Translations under genes and position numbers: made by a program
Shown here: one piece after another, positions 34,988 to 44,764 of the stretch
Numbering within the stretch: position 1 is the stretch's first letter
How the letters are laid out: each line of letters begins with the position of its first letter
NCBI GenBank assembly: GCA_005406025.1
Contig: BGZK01000190.1
Coordinates: 62,001-126,000, forward strand
Length of the DNA stretch: 64,000 nt
Origin: Eumeta japonica
Taxonomy: Eukaryota; Arthropoda; Insecta; Lepidoptera; Psychidae
Reading direction: 5' to 3'
The notes under the pieces: generated by a model
The model's database searches: none
What the model saw: the letters and a program-made list of their open reading frames with translations, nothing else
What the model was told of the DNA's origin: nothing

Positions 34988-36249
34988 TATATAAAAACAA
35001 TCACAATGAACTACTCCCGTTGAATATTAGTCGATTGTGAGCTAATTTCCAAAATATCTATGCTTCAGGTACACATCCATATTTTTTTCTATTATGATTC
35101 TCTTAGAAAGAAAAAATAAGTCTTTTTGTAGTTGTAAATAACGGAGACAAATATTTGTACATTTGAGTTTAAAGGAAACTTGTTGACTCCTTAGCACGGA
35201 TTTAATACGACTTTTGGCTTAATCTCAAACTAACATCTTATATCTAATACAAGGATCCCAATATTTTTTAAGTAATGAATCCCTTTGGAACTGCCAAACA
35301 AATACGTTTTCAGGTTTACGAAAGATAGATCAAATATGCTGTTAATAGACAGTACATTGAAATGTGACAATGTGACGATGTGACAAAATGTACAATTTCA
35401 AAAAATAATGTTTTTCTAAAATTATAATACGTTTTACTGTAATGTAATGGGTACGCCTTTTGTGTTTTTGGCGGTCGATGTCCTAAATCTTTTTCTTTAG
35501 TACTACACTACTTAAGTATTACACACTTTTAGTACTACTCTATTAATAACTAATAAATAACTAAATAACACAGTAAATAACTTATAATAATAATAATAAT
35601 AATGTATTATTCGAGGAGTAATTTTGTATGGACTCTGAAAAGTGTTCATTTAATTAGTACTAATGTACATTTACTTGATCTCCATCAAATACGTTCTTTG
35701 GTGGTCTATCTCTGCCGCGTAACGAGCTAAAATGCATTGAACTGATTGTAACCGTGATATATTCTTATAGTTTTAACGTAGAGTTACTAACGGAGGGATA
35801 AAGTTTCGGTAAGTGAATCAGTAAATTTAATGTTATCTGGATATTAAACAAGACATATCTTTCCGCTAATACGAGTAGTAATTTTTTTATTACAACTATA
35901 TTCGTAACAAACAATTCACTCGATATCGGTGAATTACTCATGGTTTAGTCATTGAGCAATTTACTTAAATGTAGTCAATTTTTCACCCGGATCGGCTGAA
36001 CGAATTTTAAACACATTTTGTATAGAGGTAAATTATACTCTGCGATATGAAATAGTATGATAGAAAATAAGAGGATTGTATAAATACCACAGAAATAGCA
36101 GCAATGTCTAAGAAAAGATTGAGATCGGCATCGCGTGCGGCGTTTTCGGATCTATGAAAGTATAGAAAATCTTTTGGTCCTTACTCAAAAATTATTCTGT
36201 TACGTTTCGCAACGAAAAACCTTGGTCCGTATACTCCATCGTTTTCCGA

Positions 36250-36900
36250 AATTCCGTTTGTACGTCCCAGAACTTACTGTCATTCAATAATAGTTTTCGC
36301 ATACAGTTTACCAATGACGCGCCAAGGAGACTGATAAAGCGCTGCTATTGGATCCTTTATGGAGCGGTATAACGATGGATCTGAACCAATCATGATTTGG
36401 TGCCCGGAGTCTTTTCTAGGAGTTATTAAATAGCTGGTCAGCAGGCTTGCCACAAAACCATCGCCACCTCTCAGAACCACTGAATAAAGCCTACCATATT
36501 CGGCACGCAGTTTTCATACGTTTTAGTATTTCCATAGTTTCTTCAACGGTAAATTCATTTTTAAATTCGTTGTCATTCATTTATTCAGTTGCACTAATAT
36601 TTTCATCTGCTATTTTATCTTCATGCAAAAATATTTTTCGAATAATTATTCCAACGATTTTTCACATGGTCTTCTTCTCTGAATTATTGCGGGCCTTTTT
36701 CACCGTACTGTAAAAAAGTTTTTAATTTTTCCCAGGATATTGCACGCCTCACAAGCGGAGCGTTGAGGTGGTGCTCTACTCTCGACATATCAAAAAACCC
36801 AGTCTTTCGAAACTTAAATGACTTTTTTTTTACTAATATAACACTTACAGGGTAATATGAGAGCACTAATATCAAGTTAAATAATCTGTCTAGCACATAT
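36250..36900 (-). pseudogene. Broken coding remnant, probably transposon
   Basis: Minus-strand pieces in different frames, including F-D-M-S-R-V-E-H-H-L-N-A-P-L-V-R-R near 36780 and S-D-P-S-L-Y-R-S-I-K-D-P near 36360, are joined by frameshifts and stops. The pieces look coding but I cannot name the family. Confidence 0.3.
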
Positions 36901-38219
36901 GGTATATTTTATAAATAACTATTTTGTTTAATATACTAAATAATAACTTTAAAATCAATCATTATTGGACGTCCGTCAGTCTGTATTTATGGATCCATGT
37001 ATGTGGCAGAGAAATTGGTCAAAAAATGTATCTTACCGGAATACTTTTTTTTTTATTATATAAAGTTATACCCTGTGCTGATTCCTAGTAATATTAGCGT
37101 TCTAAGTACTGTCGTTTAATTATAATTTACAAAAAACTAAAAAACGAGAGCGTTTTTGTATATCTATATTTATATACAAATGAAGATTAGCCTTAAGCCA
37201 TATGTGAAAAGTTGAGATCAGCGCATGCGCCATTATAAATATCTCACGAAATGGCGCGAAATTTGAATTTGATAAAATTTTTTTTAAATTTCATTATCAA
37301 AAACTCCATTGAAATTTTTTATTTTAGAAGTTTTTAAAAATATAATGACATAACGTTCTTTAAATTAATTTTTCTTTGCACTTCAGTGTCTTTCTAAGCT
37401 GACTAATTATAACCTGTCACTTTTAGCTTTGTATTCAGAGTTTTCTCTGCATAATAACTGTATAGACTAATTAAAAGTCACCAAGTCACAACGGAGGACT
37501 TGAGTTACTTTTCGTCCATGTCAATCTCTTAAGAGAAATCACGTTGAGAGCGTACAATTTTAATATGTGTATGTCAATAAATGTATGTCTCTTACCTATC
37601 ACACGTCATTGGAATTGTAATATGGAACGCGTATATAACAAAAGTTAGCCAAGCGGTTATCGGTACTAAGGCATAAGGAGGTAATGAAGTCGCTCCACTC
37701 ACATACCTCGGCCGACTAGTTGTACTTCCCACTTTGACCATGCGTGAGGCTTTTACGATAGATATATAAGCAATGAACTTCATCTAAACCCGTTTACTCG
37801 GGTATGTGAGCTGCAGTCGTCTCAACGTTGCGAGTGGTTTATGTGATGCGACTGGTGATTCGATTGCCCGATGTGAAGAATAAATATGATGCTTTTCCGA
37901 AAACACCCTTTTTTCGGTAGACCGTTGGAAATCCGACACCTGTTTTCGGATCACTTGTTAAAATTTCCAAATAAATCGTTCGGGAAAAGGCTAAAACAAA
38001 ATACTTCAAAAACTTAATAATACGCCATCAATAGGTAATTCTGTATGTATCATGTGAGTCGAACCGCCGCTGACGCACACCTTCCATAATCATTTTAATT
38101 TTAGATTGACTTATACCTCGGCTTATACCTTGAACCTTCCACGCTGGCTCAGAACCGGTTAAGTATACTGGTTTTTTGTAAGTATATACACATAGTACAC
38201 AGACAAGATTCGAGACAGA

Positions 38220-38345
38220 TCATTAATTTTTAATGAAATAAATGTCTGACTTGTGTGAACATAGAACCCATGTCCCAGCGCAGCACGTAGGGTCCCTACC
38301 GACTGCGCCAATCAGGCGATTGAAGGTTATGTGAGTTTTTTGGTT
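38220..38345 (-). repeat. tRNA-derived SINE
   Basis: On the minus strand, CCTGATTGGCGCAGTCGGTA is a good box A. About 35 bases on, catgggttctatgttcacac is a box B relative. An A/T-rich body then runs to about 38220. This is a typical SINE head-body layout. Confidence 0.5.
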
Positions 38346-38610
38346 AATTATGAAGGCCTACAAGTTTCAAACGTAGTACACCCAAAGAGCCGGCTCCCTC
38401 GATGCCCATGACATGTAGCTCTATTCACGAACGATGATTCCTTTCGAAAATAGTAAAAAAATCGTGCGTGTACGTGTACGCGCGTGAGAAGTTATACTTC
38501 TTGGGCATCATTAAAAATAGTTTTTAATTGCATGCAAATAATTAATTACAATAAAATAATAAAAGAACTGGAAAAGGATAGTCAACACAGCCAATAAAGT
38601 TCAGTTTAAA

Positions 38611-38662
38611 CGCTTGCCTGCAACATGTATTAACATGCAGCATGCATGTTGCAGGCAAGCGT
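38611..38662. repeat. Perfect 17-base palindrome arms
   Basis: CGCTTGCCTGCAACATG and its exact inverted complement flank an 18-base centre that is itself rich in gcatg. The sequence to the right (tctactatggatttccgcgaattaacacctcacacaatac) recurs at 61926-61965 next to a looser version of the same palindrome. Confidence 0.7.
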
Positions 38663-38756
38663 CTACTATGGATTTCCGCGAATTAACACCTCACACAATA
38701 CAATATTCAGTTTAAACTTTAAAAATTAAATAACTAAATATTTATTTTCTTACAGT

Positions 38757-38850
38757 AAGTGTAACATAAATTCTCTCATTATTCGAAATTCGAATTCGAA
38801 GCGGGCAGCTCCAACCTGTTAATTTTGTGTTACACTTAATTTTGTGTTAC
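38757..38850. mobile_element. Tiny inverted-repeat element
   Basis: Begins agtgtaacataaa and ends ttttgtgttacact, giving inverted ends of about 13 bases around a body of about 70 bases. The right end is duplicated in tandem (ttaattttgtgttacact twice). Confidence 0.4.
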
Positions 38851-39277
38851 ACTGATGCGCGCGCGCATCTTAAAATTTCACTCTCATCATTTTATCATAA
38901 CGCGTCTAAAGAAGTATAACTTCAAGATCACAGTAAAATATATAATCCATTTCGTACCTGGTTATAGCAGAGATTAACATTCTAGAAGGAGGAAGATTTA
39001 AGATATTCAGCCACTTCTAATAAACAAAATATTAGGATTCCATTTTTACATAGCACGATCAAAGACGAGACAGCTTGTGAAAATCGTGTTCAAATGCAAA
39101 CGAAATATCTGTCATATGTGGACATGTTATTTGTACATAAATTATATGGTTGTACGTGTTCCGTCCTCTTATGTTTGTATTATTTTATTACTTTCTTTAA
39201 ATTTCATAATATTATTATTATTATTACTTGTAATTAGTAGTTCGTAAGTTACCCATAATGCATTTTTATGTTTTCAG

Positions 39278-39867
39278 TAGCAGCCGACAGTAAGAGTGTT
39301 ATACTCCAAAACAGTTGCGACATCAAGTCCGTCAATGGACTCAACTCCCGTTCCTATTCCGCTTACGAGAGACATGCTGCGATTCTGCATCAGCTTAGAC
39401 GTGTCGCGTGCTCTCCTTCGGGGGGCTACCTTTATTGGCCGTGCGCTCTGTACGCGCCGTGGGGCTGCGGCGACGGGCCGAAGATGACAGCCAAGCCGGA
39501 TGGCCTTTGCCGGTTCTACGTCATCAACACCCACAGGCCTTGCAGCGTTTGCCCTCAGAGCGCTCCTTGCATGTTCAGTACTCCCGACCCTCGCTATATG
39601 CCACCGTACGGTCAATGGAGCTCCCGGTGTACAGGCAGCTGTCACAACCCCTGGTGCTGTTGGGGTTCGGGCTACCATGAGGATGCGCACCGAACGTACG
39701 GCGCTTGCGGCCCGTTCTGTCGTTACGATGACTGCGGCCCGTATCATTGTGGGCTCTACCGGCCTTATTGTCCTCGTCAGAAGCCATCGGCTGGTGTTCC
39801 TCGTCGTCGAGCAATCGAACAGGAAAATAGATCATTAAAAAAGGACGTGTCATATAAACGTAAATGA
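39278..39867 (+). CDS. Most diverged Cys-rich terminal exon (group B6)
   Basis: The exon follows tttttatgttttcag. TA completes the split valine (GTA) and the frame from 39280 runs 195 codons to TGA. R25-S-Y-S28 followed by A-Y-E-R is a clean processing-like site, so the N-terminal logic is kept although the rest has changed. The body has only scattered Cys with aromatic residues (L-Y-W-P-C, C-R-F-Y-V-I-N, N-P-W-C-C-W-G), two C-G-P motifs near the end and a strongly basic C terminus (R-R-R then L-K-K and Y-K-R-K). An in-frame ATG at 39268 lies inside the acceptor tract and could give a short leaderless product, but I think it is a coincidence. Confidence 0.7.
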
Positions 39868-40041
39868 TTGTGTTGTTTTAAATTGGCTATTTGTTTGTTG
39901 TCGCCGTATATAGAAATTCGGCTTTATTTTGTTGGTAACACTGAATATACTGATACGTTTTGGAAACTGTTTCAATTCACGTTTTATTTGTCCTTTATTG
40001 GAAAACAATTTTAATGGCAATACAATTATTAGCTCGATGGT

Positions 40042-40137
40042 AATGTGAACTTCACAGTGTAAAGTGAACTTTACAGTGTAAAGTGAACTTCACGGCGTAA
40101 AGTGAACTTCACCGTGTAAAGTGATCTTCACGCCGTA
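40042..40137 (+). repeat. 19-bp tandem repeat, five units
   Basis: Five imperfect copies of a 19-base unit (aagtgaacttcacagtgta and variants with ttt, cgg, ccg). The unit contains the near-palindrome gtgaacttcac. It is non-coding and about 175 bases after the last Cys-rich exon. Confidence 0.8.
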
Positions 40138-40689
40138 TAATGTGTATACAATTTAAAAGTATGCCATGTTCGCGTGGTCCATTCCTTCAAGCTGTGGAGT
40201 GATCAATATCCATGTACGGATGGACAGTGTAATACATTTAAGTCGGTGCACTATCACTTAAAAAAGTATTGAATTTAGTAAATAGATCACCGAGTCGCAG
40301 CTTCAGAATTTACTTGATGTTAAAACATAGATAAGATTGTCTAGAATAAAAGTTTTTTTTTTAGAATTTCATTTTAACCCCTATAGAGTAAAACTCAAAA
40401 TCGAACTAGCTAATATTAAAAAAAATAACATCTATCTTTGCGAAACGAATCGAAATCGGTAAATTCGTTCGAGAGATATAGTTAACGGAAAAATGAAAAA
40501 AAAATAATTTTTTTTTACATAAATCGGAAATACTTGATGGATAGTTCAGTATTCGGTCACCCTTTTCTACTTAGGAAACTCCGTCGAATGCCATAAGTTA
40601 GATCAAAATCTAATTACCTACGTGTTTGAAGGATGTTGTAGTTGAAACATTAAATAATAAACTGATCTCTATATATAGATTATTGAACT

Positions 40690-40855
40690 CGATGAGCTCA
40701 AAACTTATTCAAATTCAAACTCAAAATGTCTTTATTTCACAGGTTACAAAACTACACTTGAAATACGTCATAATTTTTTATAAATTCACACTTTACCGCT
40801 CGTTTGGAAGGCAGTTTTCCCTCAAGAAGAACTAGCAAGAAACTTAAGGGTAGGA
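40690..40855 (+). repeat. Dispersed repeat, second of two copies
   Basis: Matches 17520-17706 and contains the shared end ggcagttttccctcaagaagaactagcaagaaacttaagggtag. Probably a LINE-derived fragment. Confidence 0.5.
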
Positions 40856-41041
40856 AAAACTATATTAAAATTAAAACTATGTTATGTATCATTGGTACAT
40901 AGCAGGTGTACGATGGTCCATAACACACATGCAAAAAGGGCAGCAAAAGAAAATAGTATCCCTCTTAACTAAGATGCTTAACTAAGAAGTCGTAATTGGT
41001 GACGATACATTTTGTTATTTTACGTTGATTAATATTATAAG

Positions 41042-42655
41042 TTACAAAACTATTTCGCGCATATCAATTTATTCCTTAAATTTATACGTTACTTTTTACG
41101 TAACTGGCGCAGTAAGTGATTAGATAATATCAAAATTTTCAAGTAATAGCATTTATTTTCATTCTTTACCTTTCGAATTATTCGTGATGTTTTTTTTTAT
41201 TCGATAAGTTTTCGTTAAAATATATTTATAGTAGATGGAATTAGAACAGTGAATACTTCTTTTAATGTGCCAAACTCGACACTTCATTTGTACGGATAAA
41301 CCTCCAAAAGAAGTTCATTGCACAGTTTCGATGTGGACGATAGAAGAACCCATCAACTGTAAAGATTAAACCGTGGCTTTATTTTAATGGCGATGTTTTA
41401 CAAAATGATGAGATCTTTCCGGAACAAAATACATTAGGTGCAATGTTATAAGCAACATCAGATCATTGTAGATTTAGAGGAACAGAGCTTATTGTGGGCC
41501 TTAGCCAAGAAGATGTACTCTCGCCTTCACTATTTAGTCTATCACTTGAATACGTATATCAAAAGGAAACTCTTAAATAACTCAAGTAACGAAGAGGGCT
41601 GAGTCTTGGATGAATAGCAGATATAAAGTGATCAGATATGCTGATGACCCATAGTGCTGCTAGCCCAAAACAAAAAAAGAACTTTTAGCTTTGGCTATAA
41701 TCATAGAGCAGGAATGAAAGAAAACTCTCTCGAATCAATCGTGACAAAACGGAATAATTAATAATGAAATATCGTAGGAACATTATGGTAGAAAATATTA
41801 CTCATAAAAACGTAGCCCGGGTTTAATATCCAAACTGAACGGATATTAATCAGAGATAGGATAGGATTTATGTCAAAATTCAGAACCCTTTTAGATTCTC
41901 CGCAGTGCTTCATAAAATAATAATGTCTGAGTTGATCGGCAGGGCTACCCGAATTTATGTGTGAAACAGTTATTAGACCAATCTGTTTATACAAACATGA
42001 ATTGTGGCCACTGATATAGAAGACCGAAAACAAGGTTTTAGTGGCGAAGCAATCGATTTTGCTGAAGATGCTGGAAGTTTCACCTTGAGAAATGGAACTA
42101 GGATTTTGTAATGAAAGGAGTGCATGTGTAGCGTCCGCTTGGTCGCCCCAGGTACTGCTGGCTAACGAAACACTGAAGTTCCTCATCGTCTTAAGCGACA
42201 ATGAGTGGCAATTAAGTGGTGTAGATAGAAATACGGTGATATCTAAAATTCCTAGGGACTGACGCAAAAAAGCGCAACGTTAAAAGTCATTTTTTACAGT
42301 AAATATGTAGGTCTGGGTTTTATCGGAGTCGGCGACGAATAAATTTGATCTACAACTATAAATCTAGTATGCACTAGTTTTAGACCCAGGCAAACCATTG
42401 AGATAATAAGACGAGACCAAAAACAAAACATACAAATGTGGTGTAAAGTTTAAATGTAGGCTACAAATAATGTCATTGTTTGTGTAAAGGAGATATAAGT
42501 AGCAGGAATTCATGTATTTGTCATCATTTTAAATATAATAGAATAATTATAATTTTCATGCATTAATATAATTTATATTTAATTTGATATATTTCATTTA
42601 AAAATACATGTTTTTCTATTTTCCAAAAGTATGTGGCATTGATTCGAATTGGCCG
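41042..42655 (+). mobile_element. Retrotransposon-bearing duplicated segment, copy 2
   Basis: Same orientation and layout as 29687-31740 but shorter. Reverse-transcriptase remnants are clearer here: L-S-Q-E-D-V-L-S-P-S-L-F-S-L-S-L-E-Y-V near 41500-41555 and Y-A-D-D near 41635-41650 (agatatgctgatgac). Stops and frameshifts throughout. The minus strand has a 169-codon shadow frame that I do not consider a gene. Confidence 0.6.
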
Positions 42656-43329
42656 CACCAGCTTCCAAACGAATAGTAACCGAATTATTATAGAAGAAAT
42701 CGGTTGAATATTTGTCATTATTATAGGTTATGAAAGAGAACAAAAAAAGTGGTGCAACCATCTACAAATTCCATACCGGTACTTTCAGTAGTTTTAAATT
42801 GATACCCAGACAAAGCAAAACTCGGTTGTATGTATTTAAATCATATAAAAGCAAAAGTAGCAATATCCAGTTTTAGACATTTTGAGTAAACCGATACATT
42901 AATTCTTATCAGATAGATACGTAGATACACCTTAATATCCATCCAGTTGAAAAATCAATTGATTTTTAATAATATTAGCAGAAACATTTTAAAATTAATT
43001 ATCACTCAAATTAAAAAAAAGGATAAAAATATCGGATATTGATGTGTTTGTACTTAACATGTGGATATTGCTGTTTATGGAATTCAAATCCCCGTATAAT
43101 GCTGTTTTTGCTACAAACGACTCCATACTGGTGACCGTAACTACATCGATAAATATTTTTGATACTTTTAAATAGATCACATACAAATATAAATATTTGA
43201 ATGCTATAGACATATTTTAGAATGTTATGGTATGTATTATATAAATGAGTGAAATAAATTTATAAAGTGCTAATTTATTAATTAATTAAACAATCAACTC
43301 ATAATTTTCTTCTTGCGGCTCGCAAATAA

Positions 43330-44640
43330 TATTTGATATATCCAGGGTCTCAGGTTCACATTGTTCCTCATTATCAGGTACTTGTATTACTTACTTTTTT
43401 TACTTACTTAGTAAAGGGACAAAGAAATTCAGTTTGGCAATATTTTGCCACTCATCGACAATTTTCGAACATCTACTGCTTTACAACTACTAACATTATT
43501 TCCTGCCGGAATTTCTTTAGGATTTATGTCGGATGAAAGTGCTCCTGGAATATTTACATTTTTTACTGTTCCGTCATCCATTTTGTAATGGATATTTCCT
43601 TTGATTAATACATTACCAATTCTTTTCAATCTCTTTAAAGTGTATCTTTTGCACATTGAAAATTTAAAATGCCACTTACCCACAGGTTTCATGATATTTG
43701 TCATTGCATCTTTCCAATCAAACACTTTATAGTCAGTACCTAAATGTATTACGGAGCTAAATTGTGATATAATTTCTAAATATTCTTGAGGGTTGGCTAT
43801 TATCTCTCGCTTCTTCACTCCTTTTTCAATTAAAGCAAATACTCTGTCTGGTGGTATATATGAGTGACCAACAACCGGAAAATACAACTTCCAGACATTT
43901 TATGTGTCTTGGTGCTTACGTTAGCCACTTTGAACACATCGCCAATAACGTACTGTTCTTGTTTTGGCCTGCACAGCCATCTGCAAATAAGACGTACTGA
44001 GCTGATATTAGCAGTGAAATTTAAAGTCTGTAATCTATGGTTAACTATGGAATAAATTTGATTTGATGCCTTCGGGAACATATTTTCAGTCCAACAATAT
44101 GAAACAACATTTTTGGGTCCTAATTTGCTTTTAGAAGATCCTTTCACGACGGTACAGTTAAATAAGTTAAATACTCGCGAGTAGTACGCAGAATGGTCAG
44201 GAACTTTAGGTAAAATTAATTTTTTCTGGCAATCAAATGTTAGTGTTACCAGATCTGCCCTTTCCTCTTTAACATAATTCAAAAATGCTTTTGCCTTTTA
44301 ATTTATGTATTCTTTGTCTAATCATTAGTTCATTACGTATTCGTCCATTTTGTTCATTTTTCATTTTTTCTTTGAACTGTAAGCACGTTGAACAGACATC
44401 CGTTCTGGGAGAACCAAATCCGAAATAGAACTTCTTGTTGAAAATATTGCGAAAATAAGAGGACTTCACTTTCAAATCATCATTAACTTCAGCATTATAC
44501 ATTTTACATAACTTACTGGTGCTTAATTCCGCAGGTAAATAATAACGTGTTGTCTTCCCTCGACAATAGTGTGGCTCATCACAATTAAACTTTTTTATAA
44601 AAGTCATTATTGATTGTTTTTTTTGGTACTTTTGAGAAAC
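43330..44640 (-). pseudogene. DUF7869-like transposon gene, main part, frameshifted
   Basis: Read on the minus strand, three overlapping frames form one protein. The order is: a Cys pair region (D-V-C-S-T-C-L-Q-F-K-E) after a Y-C-R-G-K-T-T-R-Y-Y-L-P segment; D-C-Q-K-K-L-I-L-P-K-V-P-D-H-S-A-Y-Y-S-R; a frameshifted F-A-D-G-C-A-G-Q-N-K-N; then F-P-V-V-G-H-S-Y-I-P-P-D-R-V-F to about 43430. The D-G-C-x-G-Q-N-K-N and V-G-H-S-x-x-P-x-D-R motifs are those I associate with the DUF7869 RNase H-like domain of arthropod mobile elements. Frame changes occur near 44290, near 44000 and near 43890. The 5' part lies beyond the pogo-like insertion, at 47671-47950. Confidence 0.6.
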
Positions 44641-44764
44641 ACGATCTCTACCTCTTTTCTATTTTAATAGTGTTCCTGTCTTAAAATATTCTTTCATTAC
44701 GGTCTTAACTTGGTATTTAGTTATCTGTAATATTTTTAAAAAGAACGTCTGACATACTTGCATA

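Larger units (their letters stand above)
34988..39277. other. Interval with transposon remnants and repeats
   Basis: AT-rich. It contains a decayed minus-strand frame at 36250-36900, a tRNA-derived SINE-like piece at 38220-38345, a perfect palindrome at 38611-38662 and a small inverted-repeat element at about 38757-38850. No gene or leader exon is supported. Confidence 0.4.

Noticed and set aside
37592..37783. Minus-strand frame starting M-K-F-I-A-Y-I-S that reaches a GTATGT and could be a leader exon.
   Set aside because: It is on the opposite strand to the cluster, shares no residues with the true leaders, and its donor phase does not match.
39268..39277. ATG inside the acceptor of group B6 as a possible true start.
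   Set aside because: It falls within the pyrimidine-AG tract shared by all relatives and would give a product without a leader. Chance is more likely.
41758..42267. 169-codon minus-strand frame, with a shorter relative at 31123-31308.
   Set aside because: It is antisense to a decayed LINE. The reverse-transcriptase motifs lie on the plus strand, so I treat it as a shadow.
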